From Fomes fomentarius (lineage: Eukaryota; Basidiomycota; Agaricomycetes; Polyporales; Polyporaceae), in NCBI GenBank assembly GCA_022606135.1, contig JABYQN010000002.1, positions 1,736,001 to 1,800,000 of the forward strand: a DNA stretch of 64,000 nt, written 5' to 3'. Below, in pieces: positions 23,730 to 39,564 of the stretch. The position numbers were made by a program, and so were the translations under genes. A model generated the notes under the pieces. The model ran no database searches. It was not told the DNA's origin and was given only the letters and a program-made list of their open reading frames with translations. The number at the start of each line of letters is the position of its first letter. The stretch's first letter is position 1.

Positions 23730-25409
23730 GCTACAGGCAGATGTCCGTTTCGTCAGAGGGAGAAGTGATCACAGACCAGGAAAGCCGAGTCTACAGGAAC
23801 GTTCAGTCCGGGTCAGGACCAAGTTGTCGGTGGTGCAGATGAGATGTATACTCGAACGCGGATGGAAGGTCAAGTACTGCACTCCTTAATTTTTCTGGCA
23901 AGTCATGGACCCAAAGACCAGAGCTGAAGACTGTCGGACTGGAAGACGATGAGGAGGAAGAGCTGCGCGATGTCTAGAACCATGAATGCGTCAATGGACC
24001 ACTGTATCGAATGGGGAATATAGTTCACATCATCACGTGACTGCTCACTGGCGCCGGGTCACTGAGGGCAGGAAGTTGAGGTGGGTGACCATGCAAACGT
24101 GGAATCCAGCATATGTCAAGCCGAGCGGGTGCTTTATTCAACGATTGCGTCGGACAGCTCAATCCAGTCAAATCTGAAGCGAAAAAGACTCCATGTTGAT
24201 TGATATTTTCGACGCTTTTCAGGACCGCGTGGTTAATTGGCACCGAGGGGTGCACATGGAAGTTGTTCGCGATACCTTCACATCACCCATTTGTACATCC
24301 TTTCCCGTCTGTTATCCGAGTGACAAATTTACCCGCGAGCCCCTCTCCTTTCTCTTCCAGCACGTCTTGCGGGTCGCATGACGTCCGGGAGCGATCGTCT
24401 CCGGGCATATTTGTCCAATGCCTGCAGTCCTGACACCGGTAAGTACGGCCGCGTCCCTCTGACTGTATCACCTGGCCCGAGCATCCTCCAGTGCTTACTA
24501 CGCCAAGTGCAAATCGAGCAACGCGCTGAGCATTGCCAGCGGGTTGTTGCCGAGCCCATGGAATACGGGCTAGAACAAAACCTCCGTTTGGTCATGGCGA
24601 CGTACATGCGCTTCGAATGCGGCCTCCGTCGTCACTTCCCGGTGATTCAGTCACAAGCCTCGGGACGAACTGGTCTGCGATTGCCGGCCATATAGATATT
24701 GACGTCAGGTTCAAGGCTATTTGCAACCGGTCATCTACATGCGACTCATACCTTTAGAAGCTAGCATGTCCTGGATACGTTTGGTTTAGCTTGCGGAGTC
24801 GGGCTAGGGCATTACGGAAGCAGTGGTACTGCTATGATTGTGGCACCACCGCCCGTCCAGTGCGGCAGCTTGATGCTATCTGAGAGCGACTGTCAGGGTC
24901 GGCGTCGTATGACAAGATCGGACGAAAGTTGCTCGTCATCTTTCAAGGCGACGCCCACGCTAACCCCCACCTGTCCAACGAAACTGCGTGTTACGTGTAC
25001 GGTGTACCTGCGCAATTCCCCTAGAAGCCCGGCTTCCGAGATCCGAGACGCTAACAGATGTGAGCGAATATGTCATATTGGGCTTTTCGTCAATCCGCGA
25101 AATGCTGGATGGAACAGGCCAATGGACTCACCGAATATCCTGCTGTCCTTCTCTGGCAGATTCCCCCGATGCGATCTAGCCACAGGTCACTTCAGGTACC
25201 GCAGGGAAGCATTATGCGCGGCTCGTCGGTCGGTCGGGGAAATCTGGATGGCTCGCGGCAAATAACGCCAGCGTATCCTCCATTCGGCTAGCCCTCACGT
25301 CCATGTCGGTCCTGGATGAGGCCAGCGGGGCGCGGCGGTGTCCTCGGGCGCAGATAAAAGGGCAACGGTACGGGTAGTCCTGTCAGCACTCCAATTGCAC
25401 TGAGACACC
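23730..25409. other. gene-poor interval
   Basis: 1.68 kb between AP-3 delta (start at 23729, minus) and the dioxygenase (start at 25410, plus). Open frames are short and overlap on all strands, with no domain I recognise. A TATA-like GATAAAAG at 25353-25360 sits about 50 bp before the dioxygenase ATG. Confidence 0.45.
25353..25360 (+). promoter_or_regulatory. TATA-like box of the dioxygenase gene
   Basis: GATAAAAG, 50 bp upstream of the ATG at 25410 in an otherwise GC-rich stretch. This supports a short 5' UTR. Confidence 0.35.
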
Positions 25410-26854
25410 ATGCCTGGCCTTACTACCTTCCCCTCATTCCCTCCTCACGTCGCAACCCATTCCCTCATCGTCGTCGACTACCAGCTTCTCAATGCTGGAA
25501 ACAAAGATGAGATCGCCAAACTGTGGCACGCTGCTACTAATCTGGGCTTCTGGTAGTGAGTAGCCGACGATCCGCGGAGCACCACCCGGAGCGCCACACT
25601 AACGATCCGCACTTTCAGCCTTAGCAACCACGGCGTCGATCGGGAGGTCACCTCAATGTTCGACGTCGGTATGGAGACCCTCGCTCTCCCACTATCAGAG
25701 AAGATGAAGTATGAGCAAGGGGACACCGGTGCTTCGTTTGGGTATGCCGCTCACCATGCTCGTCATGCTCGTCCGCGTCCTCGCAGATACTGAGTTCTTC
25801 GCCCAGCTACAAGGCGCGAGGTACGATTGCAACAGACTTAAATGGGACTAGAGACACCGTCGAGTTTCTCAACATCGCTCAAGACGATGCTCTCTCGTGG
25901 CCGCGGCCGACGCATCGAACATATCCGTCGACTGTGAATGCGCGCATGAATGACGTCGTGATTCCGTTTATCAGGAAGTCCATGACGGTAAATAACACGC
26001 TCCTCGACATATTCGAACATCTCCTCGGGCTTCCCATGGGTGCCCTCTCCAGTCTCCATTCAACGGACGAGGCGTGCGGAAGCGAGGCCAGAGTTGTTAA
26101 GACCCCTCCTAATCAGAGTAGTGCCGGCATCGGAGCGCACACTGACTTTGGCACGTTGGTCAGTCTTCAGTCGTATGGTATACATACATACCGGTTCCTT
26201 GAAGCTTACCATTGATACCAGACATTCCTGCACAACCGCTTGGGAGGGCTTCAAGTGATGCCGCCTGGTTCGCAGGAGTGGCTGTACGTTAAGGTCAGTA
26301 TCTCTCACGAGAAGCAGATGGAGCAGATGGATGTATCTACTCACGGTCGCACGCAGCCTATTCCTGGGTACGCTATATGCAACATCGGGGATGCTCTGGC
26401 AATCTTCAGTGGCGGCATCCTCCGCTCAAACCTGCATAGGGTCATGTATGTGAACATACATCCTTCATTGACTGCTTATCTAACTCATCTTTACCACTAG
26501 GCCTCCTCCAGGACAACAATCTCGCTTGGAAAGATACTCCGTCGCCTTTTTCACACGCCCGCAGGACTCCGCTGTCCTTCGCCCCCTTGCTGAGAAGAGT
26601 AGGATGATAGCGGAAGCGACGTTGCAGAACCCAAGAGACGAGTTTACCAGCGGTGCGACTGCTGGGGAATGGACGGCACGGCGGATCAGGAAGCTCAGGC
26701 TGAAGAACAGGAGGGTGAGTTCCAGCCGGGACCATTCGAGCTGCATGAAACTCACAGTCTTTCGTAACAGGGTCCAGAAACATGGTATGAATCCAAGGGC
26801 ACTGAACCTCAAAATTTGAGGCATGCACCCGAAACGATCCGTGCTGCTGCGTGA
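25410..26854 (+). CDS. 2-oxoglutarate/Fe(II)-dependent dioxygenase (isopenicillin N synthase-like)
   Basis: About 350 residues from several exons. The N-terminal DIOX_N part is seen in IVVDYQLLNAGN, AATNLGFWYLSNHGVD and LPLSEKMKYEQGD. The double-stranded beta-helix core has HTD in AGIGAHTDFGTLTFL (first Fe-binding His and Asp), the distal His in ILRSNLHRVMPPPG, and the 2-oxoglutarate-binding Arg-x-Ser in LERYSVAFFTRP. All catalytic residues are present, so the enzyme should be active. Such proteins hydroxylate or oxidise small molecules; the substrate cannot be read from sequence. No biosynthetic cluster surrounds it. The end (GPETWYESKGTE) depends on the last splice junction near 26715/26771, for which an alternative donor one base earlier would give a different C-terminus. 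Confidence 0.9.
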
Positions 26855-27527
26855 CGTTGCATGTTCGCTTGATACCAGATACCACCTCATCTTGCATTCG
26901 TGATACAAATGTATTTCCATGACTATAGTGTATAGCTAGTACCACGTTGTTGTCAGACTACCTGTATATCGTACACACGATTAATGCGCTCTTCGGTAAA
27001 TCATAGAATTTTGCTTTCGGTTACCTTTGTTACTACTTTATCTGTCAGCTAGAACCAACTATACTCCGTAGTCAAGGTCCAACACAAGCATTCTCACGTC
27101 AAAGTGATAGGAGTAGCCGGAAGTACCTCTGTGCCAGCACTTGCGAGGAGGTAGTACTAGAGGAGGGGGAGAGGCTCAAGGGTGGCAAGCGCCTTCTGTG
27201 GGGGATGCCGGACCAAAAGTCGGACCCGGGTGCAGTGGCTATGCCGTGAGCTTATTGAACGTCTGAACGCCCGCCGCGAGCTTGAACCTGAACTAGTAAC
27301 AACCACTTCTCATCCAAAGCCTCTCCAGCAGACGCATACTAGGCGGCCTCGCACGCGAAAGTAACAGTACCTAGCTAGCTCTGATAAGCAGTCGGTATCA
27401 GTTTGGGCCATCGTCATGCCACCCCATACGATTTGTTTCAACTCTGGCACTGACCTCACTCCTTAGTCATCCATTTAAGTTAGCTCAACCGAACGTTGAG
27501 AACCGGATCCGCCGCACAATCCATACC
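26855..27527. other. intergenic
   Basis: 673 bp between the dioxygenase stop and the Nxt1-like start on the same strand. A 60-codon open frame at 27182 has no recognisable content. The first 200 bp are AT-rich and probably hold the dioxygenase 3' end. Confidence 0.45.
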
Positions 27528-28118
27528 ATGAGCACCCTGACACAGAACGAGTACGCTGCTCGATTTCAAGCGTCTTAGGACCCTCACACTGACTGTCCAT
27601 CGCAGCATTGAGATTGCCACTCGAGCGGCGGAAAACTTTACGCGACTCTACTACTCCACATACGACTCCCCCACGCGCTTTGACGACATCCCCAATTTTT
27701 ACCGACCCAATTCCGCCCTGACATGGAACGGGAAGCCGTTCGAAGGCACCGACGGCGTGCGCGAACTTCTCGTTGGCATCCCCACTACCAAACACGAAGT
27801 GCAGTCGTTCGATTGTCACCCCATCCCAGGTCCGACGTCCTACGTCTCCTTCCCCTGCGGATTCTAGCTCATCTGACACGTTCTCTGGGAATAGGTAGCC
27901 AGCCACCGAACCTACTCGTGACCGTGTCGGGCACTGTCATTCATGGCAAAGGGCCGGCCGGTAACCCTGCGAACACACCTCGCAATGCTGTCGATGGCCA
28001 TCCCCGCGTGTTCTCACAGACATTCATGCTAGCTCCGGACCCGAACGCGCCCCCAACAAAGTCCGGGGAGGTCGCAAAGTACTACATCACCGCGGACGCC
28101 TTGCGCTTCGTCGGCTAG
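27528..28118 (+). CDS. Nxt1/p15-type NTF2-like mRNA export factor
   Basis: Three exons giving about 155 residues, the usual size for a stand-alone NTF2 fold. Exon 1 encodes MSTLTQN plus part of Asp, then IEIATRAAENFTRLYYSTYD, FYRPNSALTWNGKPFEG, GVRELLVGIP, HEVQSFDCHPIPG, LLVTVSGTV, VFSQTFMLAPD and YYITADALRFVG. The pattern of the helix with YY, then W-N-G, then the F-D-C-HPIP strand matches Nxt1 (p15), the partner of the TAP/Mex67 mRNA export receptor at the nuclear pore. Cytosolic NTF2 itself is shorter and lacks the HPIP-type strand ending, so Nxt1 fits better. The small first exon ends 23 nt after the ATG. Confidence 0.82.
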
Positions 28119-28474
28119 TTACAAACGGACTCGTCAGACTTCAGTCCAGGCAAGCGACGCTGTTGTGGCTTCTCGACCAGAAGATGTATTGTGTGCTGAC
28201 CATTCGGTGATTCTCTCAGCTTGCATGAATTCATCATGTACATTCCTGTAAGAATAGTCGTTCCATACCATGAGAAATGCGTAGCGCTGCCACCTTACAC
28301 GTGGGTACAGAACAGTCAAACATTACAGGGAAGCGGGCGGCCCTTTTTGAAGGAGCACAAGTGCAGATCATAACCAAGGGAGACGACCCGACTGGACGGG
28401 GCATTTTACATTACAACGCTCTACAGATACAACACGCGCAAGCCATCCCGTTCCCGAGCCATACCATGATGCGG
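28119..28474. other. convergent intergenic region
   Basis: 356 bp between the 3' ends of the Nxt1-like gene and PRP22. AT-richer than the flanking exons; I see only presumed terminators and 3' UTRs. Confidence 0.45.
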
Positions 28475-32245
<3,771 letters not shown>

Positions 32246-32431
32246 GACGGAAGGGGTGAACGACACTGTTTCGAAGCGCTAGGGTGACGCTGACCTGTGG
32301 GCCCGATCACAAAGCTTGGTTCAACTCGGTTCGTAAAACGCCACAGTTGGTTCAGTTCATTGCTAAGTATGTAAGCAACGGGTGGAACTGGGCGCCTACA
32401 TCAGCTGTTGAGCGGCTGAAGTTTCCTGAGC
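32246..32431. promoter_or_regulatory. short divergent promoter between two DEAH helicase genes
   Basis: 186 bp separate the PRP22 start (minus) from the DHX29/57-like start (plus). Both transcripts must start in or very near this segment, so a shared bidirectional promoter is likely. No TATA box is evident. Confidence 0.6.
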
Positions 32432-35400
32432 ATGCCTCCCAAGAGAGGCATCGTAAAGTCTGGAAATGCTGGCAACGCTTCCAAACCATCCAAGACCACC
32501 CCGCAGACTAATGCTACCACAGAAGAGAAACCGTTGTTTCCCCCTGGCTCGAAGTATCCCTTGAGTCTTCTTCACGAGAGGTGCGTAATGATGACCTACA
32601 GCTCAGCTACAGGATCTTTTCCGTAGAAATTGGACCCGCTTGGGGTGACTGATCACATGAAGAGAACGCTCAATGCTGGAACAGGTGTCAGAAGAATGGG
32701 TGGGAAAAGCCCATCGTGGACACGGTACCTGCCAATTTCTCCCCATCCTTCATGTCTCGTAACTGACGGCGCAATATCATAGCGGAGGCAAGGGGACGGC
32801 TACTCGTTCATTGTGACCTTGAGTAGAATCCACAAGAAGACATCTGAGCGCGAGTCGATCCGGATGGAACCTCATCCTCCGTATGTGATGCCCTCCGCGC
32901 TAGAAGCGCGACATTGGGGAGCAACTTATGCATTATATCGAGTAAGTCCGGGGGAGTTAACTGCCACATGTCTGTCCCTCACTATTGATCGTCTAGTTCT
33001 GCAACAGCATGCAGCTCAATCGCGTTCTGCCCCCTGGCCCGCGGGACTACTGGAGTCAACTCGCAAGCGAACACAAGGACGCTCCAGATCACCAGAAATG
33101 GATGTACGAAGCCGATCCATTCGCTGCTAGGAAAGCAGTAAACGAGAGGCAAGAACAGGCAGTTAAGAGGGTACAAGCAGCGAGCGATCCCCGATCTAGC
33201 TCGCAAAAAGTACAGCAGTCTCCTGAGTTTGCTCATGCTCCGGAAGCGAAGATGGCCAGCTCGCTGAGGGAACTCGTCGAAGATGCGGTGAACAAGGTAC
33301 CTTTATTTATCAGATCGATGGAGAGACACTGAGATGCCCTCCACGTAGGGCTCTGCCATGTACCCTGAAGCGGTCGATTCAGAGCCTGCCAAAATCGCTT
33401 CAGAAGATCATGCCCGACTATCGAAAGAACTATCACTCCTAGGGTTCACTGCAATCCAAGCACGAAACGCCATCGCTGCGCTATTTCAACCTTCCGCGTT
33501 AGCATCCAGTCTGCTTGGACGGCTACCGCCTCTGCAAGCCTGCATCGAGTTCCTCATTCTTCAGGTCCCTGAGTGCGATCTCCCACAGCGGTTCCTCCCG
33601 TCCGTCAGCTCATCCAACCCGTTCGTCACTGCGACCCACGCTGGCACAGATGACCTGAAGAAGCGCTGGGTCGAAGAGAAGGCCATTAAGGAGTGCGGCT
33701 GGCCCGCGCATGTGGTCAAAGAATGTATCGCAGAACCGACGCTGGCCGAGGACTGGGGCAAATTGATCTTCGCTTTGGACTGCAGACTGATTGGTATCGA
33801 CTGCATTGCGGCTGAGACTCTTGAGGCGCAAGCCTTGGAGGAGAAGATTGACGATGATGAATTCGAGGCTTTCGGGGGAATGCGTGGCGTCGATGGCGAG
33901 CTTATCGTCCCTCTTCCTGTTGCACCTCTCTCCCTTCACGTCATTGTACACGATGACAGGGTACTTCCTACGGCAATGACACACCCGCCTATTTATCTCA
34001 CCTCCTCATCCGTCGCGGCGTATCTGCGCCTACACATCCTTGCAAAGCTTATCACTGCATTCAGAACAGGCACTTTGCAAGAAGCTGGCGAGACCGTGCT
34101 GATGGCGATGATGCATATCGTCGAGGAGGAGTGGGCAGTCATCCAGGATGACGGGCCGCCTAATATTTCCGATGTCCTGCAGTATCTCTTGCCGAAAACG
34201 AATGCTCCTTCTCACCCAGATGCCGTTGGGGAGGATATATCAACCTCGACCACCTCCGGTAGGAAACGCACAAGGGCGTCCCGACGTGACAATCGGACGG
34301 ATTCGCAAGTCAAGGCGGAGTTCCAGCAGCTGACGGAGAGGAGGGAATACGCGAAGATGTTGGTTACCAGGAGCAAACTTCCGGCTTTTGCTTCGAGATC
34401 TCAATTCTTGGAGCTCCTCAAAACACACCGTTGTGTGGTTGTTGTTGGAGAAACAGGTATATCCTTTATGTCTTTATATCTAATGCATTAAGCCTGATCG
34501 ACTCCACAGGATGTGGCAAGACGACCCAACGTATGCGTCCTGTACTGGAAGCTACTATCTTCTACTAACTTGGCTGACAGTCCCCCAGTTCGTCCTCGAC
34601 GAACTCATCCTGGGTCAGCAGGGCTCTAAGGCCTCGATCATCGTTACTCAGCCGCGCAGACTGTCCGCGATCGGCGTCGCAGCTCGTGTTGCGGCAGAGC
34701 GCCTAGAAGACGGTTCCGTGGGCTATGCGATCCGTGGGGAGTCCAAACAGAGCCCTCATACGAAGATCCTCTTCTGTACAACTGGAGTCGTGCTACGCCG
34801 CTTGGGTTCTGGGGACAAACTGGACGACGTTACACACGTCATTGTCGATGAGGTATATACTCATTCTTCTGGTGGATGGTAGCTTCAACTGACGTGGGCC
34901 CTGAACAGGTTCATGAACGTTCGGTCGACGGCGACTTCTTGCTCCTGGAGCTTCGCGAGCTATTGAGAACACATCATAGGCTGAGGGTGATTCTAATGTC
35001 TGCTACGATCAACCACGAAGTATTCGTCAAGTACTTCAATAACGCTCCTCTTCTGACTATACCCGGCTTCACGCACCCCGTGGAGGATCTGTAGGTACCG
35101 CCAAATGTTCCATGCGAGAGCTGAGTTGACTGGCTAGCGCAGGTATCTCGAGGACTTTCTGCCGCAGCTGAATTACCGGCCGTCTGGTTCCAAATCCTCG
35201 AAGAAAAGGAAAGACGACGACGACAGTATTGTGGAAGACACAAGCTTGGATGAGGAATCCCAAGCGGCCATCCGGACCATCATGCGCGCAGACTCATTTG
35301 ACTATGATGTACGTATGACGTCCACGCTACAAGAAACGGGGTTCACTCAAATGCCAACTCTCACTCTTTCACATAGCTCATCGCTGCCACTGTCAAGCAC

Positions 35401-37573
35401 ATACTGGCTACGGCACAGAAGCGCGGCGCTATCCTCATCTTCCTATCTGGCGTCCAAGAGATCCGCCAATGCATGGAGAAGTTGCGCACCGTGCCCGACT
35501 CGAAAGTCTTACCTCTGCATGCCAACCTGACGAGTGATGAACAGCGGCGCGTGTTCGCATCCACGCCAGAGTGGAAGATCATCGTGTCGACCAACGTCGC
35601 AGAGGTTCGTGTCCCGGATGTGATAATCTATCGCCATGCGCTGATGACACAATGCAAGACCTCGGTCACCATTGACGACGTCATTTATGTCATAGATGGC
35701 GGTAAAGTCAAGGAGACGCACTACGACGCGGAGGCGGGCCTCACTAAGTTAATGGAGCAATGGGTTACCCGCGCCGCCGCTAAGCAGCGTCGCGGGCGTG
35801 CTGGACGCACGCAGCCTGGCGTATGCTACAAGCTCTATACTCGCGCACAAGAAAAGCGGATGGCGGCGTTCCCGATTCCGGAGATCAAGCGCGTCCCGCT
35901 AGAAAGCATCTCACTTACCCTCAAAGTGGTACACAACGATGTCAAGGTCAGGTCTATTCAAGAGCCTGTCTAATACAACGCTGACAGTGAAGCAGACATT
36001 CTTGTCTCGTGCAATTGATCCGCCCGACATCGCCGCGGTCGACAAGGCGCTGTCCGTGCTGGCAGAGCTTGCTGCTATAGGACCTGATGGAGAGCTCACT
36101 GCATTGGGCAAACATATGGTATGTGTCACCGTTTCTCTGGTTTTCAACACTTCCACTCACGCCGTGAATGCTTCTAGGCAATCTTACCGATGGATCTCCG
36201 GCTAGGGAAGGTTGGCGCATCTCAGCTAGGCATAAGTACCTCTGCGCTGGTCTAATTATCATCTCCCATAGATGCTGATCCTAGGGACGGTCTTCCGATG
36301 CTTGGACCCCGTCTTGACCATCGCCGCATGCCTCTCATGCAAGCCGCTCTTCCTCAGCCCGATGGATAAGCGCGAGGAGGCGAACCAGTACGCTATGCCC
36401 CTACATACCACGTCGCCGCAAGCAATACTGAGCTGACTGGATACAGGGCGCGCGCACGCTTCGCAACCGGGAACAGCGACCTCCTGACCGACGCCCATGC
36501 ATACGACGAATGCGTCGGCCTCCGTGACAAGGGCGAATCTACAAGCGCGATCCGAGCGTTCTGCGAGCAGGTGCGTATCCTCCCCGAACCAACCGGGGCA
36601 TCGACCGCATCTAACATGGCGTGATGTGTCTGTCTGTTTGTCTGTGTGTCTGTGTGTATCCCAGAACTTCATCTCGGTCTCGACCGTCCGCGACATCACC
36701 TCCCTCCGCGCCGACTTCCTCTCCGCGCTCGCCCAGCTCGGCTTCGTCCCCGCATCCACGTCCTCGAAGCCCTCCTCCAGCGGGAGCGGCAGTGGCGCGC
36801 TCAACACGAACAGCACGAACACGAACCTCGTCAAGGCGGTCATCGTCGGCGGGCTCTGGCCGCGCGTCGCGCGCGTGCACCTGCCCTCGTCCGCGATCAA
36901 GTTCGACCGGGTGCAGGCGGGGACGGTCCAGCGCTCGAACACGGCCAAGGAGTACAAGATGTACGACCTGCGCGAGGGACGGGTCTTCCTCCACCCCGCG
37001 TCCGTGCTCTTCGATGCGGCGGTGTGGAAGTCGCCGTTCCTCGCCTACTTCCACAAGCAGATGACGAGCAAGGTGTTCCTGCGGGACGCGACCGAGGTGC
37101 GTTCTTCTCTTGTTCAACCCCCTGCCTGCCTGCCTGCCACAGAAAACCTCGCATATTAGCCTTAAGCCTGGGTCCTGATTGTCGCGTGCGGCTTGTGATC
37201 ATTCGCATTCATATAGGTGCCGATCTACGCCCTCCTGCTCTTCGGTGGGCCGGTCACCGTGAACCACATCGGCGGCGGGCTCACAGTCGGCACCAAAGAG
37301 TGCTTCATCAAGCTCAAAGCGTCGCCGCGCATCGGCGTCCTCGTCAACCACCTACGGTGCGTCCGCGTCTCCCCCCGCCTGAAATATCCATGAGCAGTTA
37401 CTGACCTGGACGCTCTTAACTCGGAATTGTGGACCACCGGGCACAGCCGCCTCCTGGACGCACAGCTCTCGCAGTGCATCGAGGAGGGCACCATCTTGAA
37501 CGTAGGGTCGGGAAATAACCCGGTCTTGGAGGCGATGAGGGCGCTGCTTACGGGTGATGGGTTGACTGCTTGA
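32432..37573 (+). CDS. DEAH/DEVH-box RNA helicase of the DHX29/DHX57 (Ucp12) type
   Basis: About 1,350 residues from many exons. The N-terminal part has a dsRBD-like region (FPPGSKYPLSLLHERC, GYSFIVTLSRIHK) and a UBA-like helix bundle (RLSKELSLLGFTAIQARNAI), then an acidic linker (IDDDEFEAFGG). The helicase core has motif I GETGCGKTTQLPQF, TQPRRLSAIGVAARVAAERL, the DEVH box in VIVDEVHERSVDGDFL, LMSATIN, ILIFLSGVQEIRQ, VSTNVAETSVTIDDVIYVID and QRRGRAGRTQPGVCYKLYT. The C-terminal HA2/OB part reaches KECFIKLKASPRIGVLVNHL. Proteins of this branch unwind structured mRNA in translation or RNA decay. Motif I is encoded largely on a 21-nt exon (34510-34530), and the DEVH box is split by the intron at about 34853-34908. 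Confidence 0.92.
34510..34530 (+). other. 21-nt microexon carrying the Walker A motif
   Basis: GA-TGT-GGC-AAG-ACG-ACC-CAA-C between acceptor CCACAG and donor GTATGC. Joined to the flanking exons it reads Gly-Glu-Thr-Gly-Cys-Gly-Lys-Thr-Thr-Gln-Leu-Pro-Gln-Phe, the helicase P-loop. Because it is exactly 21 nt, skipping would keep the frame but remove the ATP-binding Lys and Thr. Confidence 0.85.
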
Positions 37574-38094
37574 GGGGACGACGGGGAGGAACTGGGGCAT
37601 GATGGAGAGTTCACGCCCATGTACGCTCCGCTCATGAATAGGAAGGATGCAGTTGCGTTTGCGTTGAACGCCATCTTGTGGGCATTACGAATTTCGAAGC
37701 TGTGGACTTGGACTCCCCTAGGCCTTCTAGGCGTCTGCATACTACTTGGCCCGAACGCGGCGATAGTGGGGACATGCTCGAAAGACGGAGAGACAGATGC
37801 ATTGCAGATGTGTGTATGTAGTGTGAAGTATAACAATATGCCAGATAGACGTCGACGTGCCCGGATAATAGACTGTATTGGTATGGTTATGGTCGTGTGT
37901 GTGTGATGTGATCGTGATCTACGGTGTGCGTTGTACGATGAGTGCTCAATGCTCGATGCCCAGTGCTTAGTACGGATACAGTATGTGCCAGTGTTCCCCC
38001 CATCCCCTCCTGCTCTTATGCCCGTATCCCTCCTCTGATCAGTGGTCGATAAATACAATTCAGCGCGCTCACGCGACCGGCCCTACTTCCTGCC
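37574..38094. other. convergent intergenic region
   Basis: 521 bp between the stops of the helicase (plus) and the membrane-anchored protein (minus). GT/AT-rich stretches lie near 37800-37980. Nothing gene-like is visible. Confidence 0.45.
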
Positions 38095-39564
38095 TCACGC
38101 AGTAAACGCTTGGGGCGCGCTCTCGCTCGCCGCAGCCCGCCGATGCATCCTACGAGGCTCCGTCTGGGCCTTGACCGGCTTCCCCGCCTCGACCTGCCCG
38201 AGCTCCAACCCCAGCACGTTTCCACCGCCGTCCTCCGCGCTCTCCTCTGCAACCGTCTCCGGCCGATCCAACGTCAGCGACGTCGCGCGCCGTGAGGGTG
38301 GTCTCGAGCCAGGGCGTTGGCCGGGCATAGCAGCGTAGTACGGTGCGCCGTACGGCTGTGTGCGGGGCACGCTGCGCGGTGAGCTGGAGAGGCCGGAGAG
38401 GCCAGAAAGAGTCGAGACGGCTGTAGAACCTGATGCGGAAGATATACTCGAGCGCGGTGAGTCGGGGACTGCAGCTGTGTGCGAGGCTGAGTGGAGGGAG
38501 ATGTGGAAGGACGTGAGCATCCGGCGAGACGCGGATGAGCGGTGGTTGGGTGTGGGTGATGGCGGTTCCGAGGATACTAAGTGTGGGCTTAGTCAGAGTA
38601 GGCACTGGGAAAGTGAGATGATTGAACGCACCTGAAGCAGCCTTCGGCCTTCGTTGCTTGTTCCGGAAGGGGTTTACGAAGGTGGTGTTGAACACCTCTC
38701 CAGACCCGTTCCTTTCGTGCATGCGAAGGTGGCCGGGTTGCGCCTGCCTGCCTCTCTCATCCTCCGACGCAGTCTCATTGAAGGAGCTGAAGGACGCTGC
38801 TTTCTTCACGGGCTCATAGGTACCTTCTTCCGGCAGTACGTCTTGGGAAGAGGCGCCAGAACTTGCTACCGTATCGGATTTAGACTTTGACGTCATTTTT
38901 CGGGTGAGCGTCTTGAGCATCTTCATCTTCGGGAGGCGCACGTGGCGTGATTTGGGTGAGCCGGAAGGAGATGGTGCGGCATCGGAGGGAGAATCCGGGT
39001 CATTGGTGGGGTGCATAGAGTTTGATGTGCTCTCGATCGCAGGGAGCTCTGGCATGAAGCGTGGCGGAGAGGGACTGCCCACAAGAGTTGATGAGCCTAC
39101 AGAGAAAAGCGAGGATTGAGGACTGGGCACTGTTTGACTTGGTCGCCTCTTCGAGAACGACCATCTCGGCTTGAACGAGACTCGTTTGGACGAGGGCGGT
39201 TCGGGCATGGTCGTGGACAGCGGGTTGGTTGGGGTGGATGTGCAGGAGACATTGTCGGGTTCAGCAGGGAGAGGCTTCTCCTCCGGAGCAGGCTCACGGA
39301 TAGAGGTCCGTGGGGAGGTGGTACGACTGGGAGGCTTTGGGAGACAGGAGCCAATGGGTGGCGGCTTCGGACGCAATGCGGGGATAATGCCTCCCAACAA
39401 GAAGATTAGGAGGCTCTGTGCCACAGTGAGCTATAGTGGCGAGAAACGACGAACTGGATGCGACGTACCATAGCAAACCATGCCAGCCCCCATAGTAAGA
39501 GGCCCATGTAGACGGAGTATTTTCCCAGGAGCGTAAGCGTAGAAGTGATCAGGCGTGCAATCAT
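38095..39564 (-). CDS. membrane-anchored Ser/Pro-rich protein of unknown function
   Basis: Three exons and about 420 residues. The first exon encodes MIARLITSTLTLLGKYSVYM and a strongly hydrophobic stretch (MGLLLWGLAWFAM); the next exon continues it with SLLIFLLGGIIPAL, giving one or two membrane segments within the first 45 residues. Everything after is polar, basic and rich in Ser and Pro: a KRVSFKPRWSFSKRRPS cluster, a basic segment (HVRLPKMKMLKTLTRKM) and a Ser-rich C-terminus ending AAASESAPQAFTA. The KRVSF sequence fits the RVxF docking motif of protein phosphatase 1, though such short motifs occur by chance. I do not recognise a domain. The C-terminal exon is joined through the GTGCGT donor at about 38631. 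Confidence 0.7.

Noticed and set aside
36611..37404. Open frames of 168-252 codons on both strands
   Set aside because: Shadows of the GC-rich C-terminal exons of the DHX29/57-like helicase.
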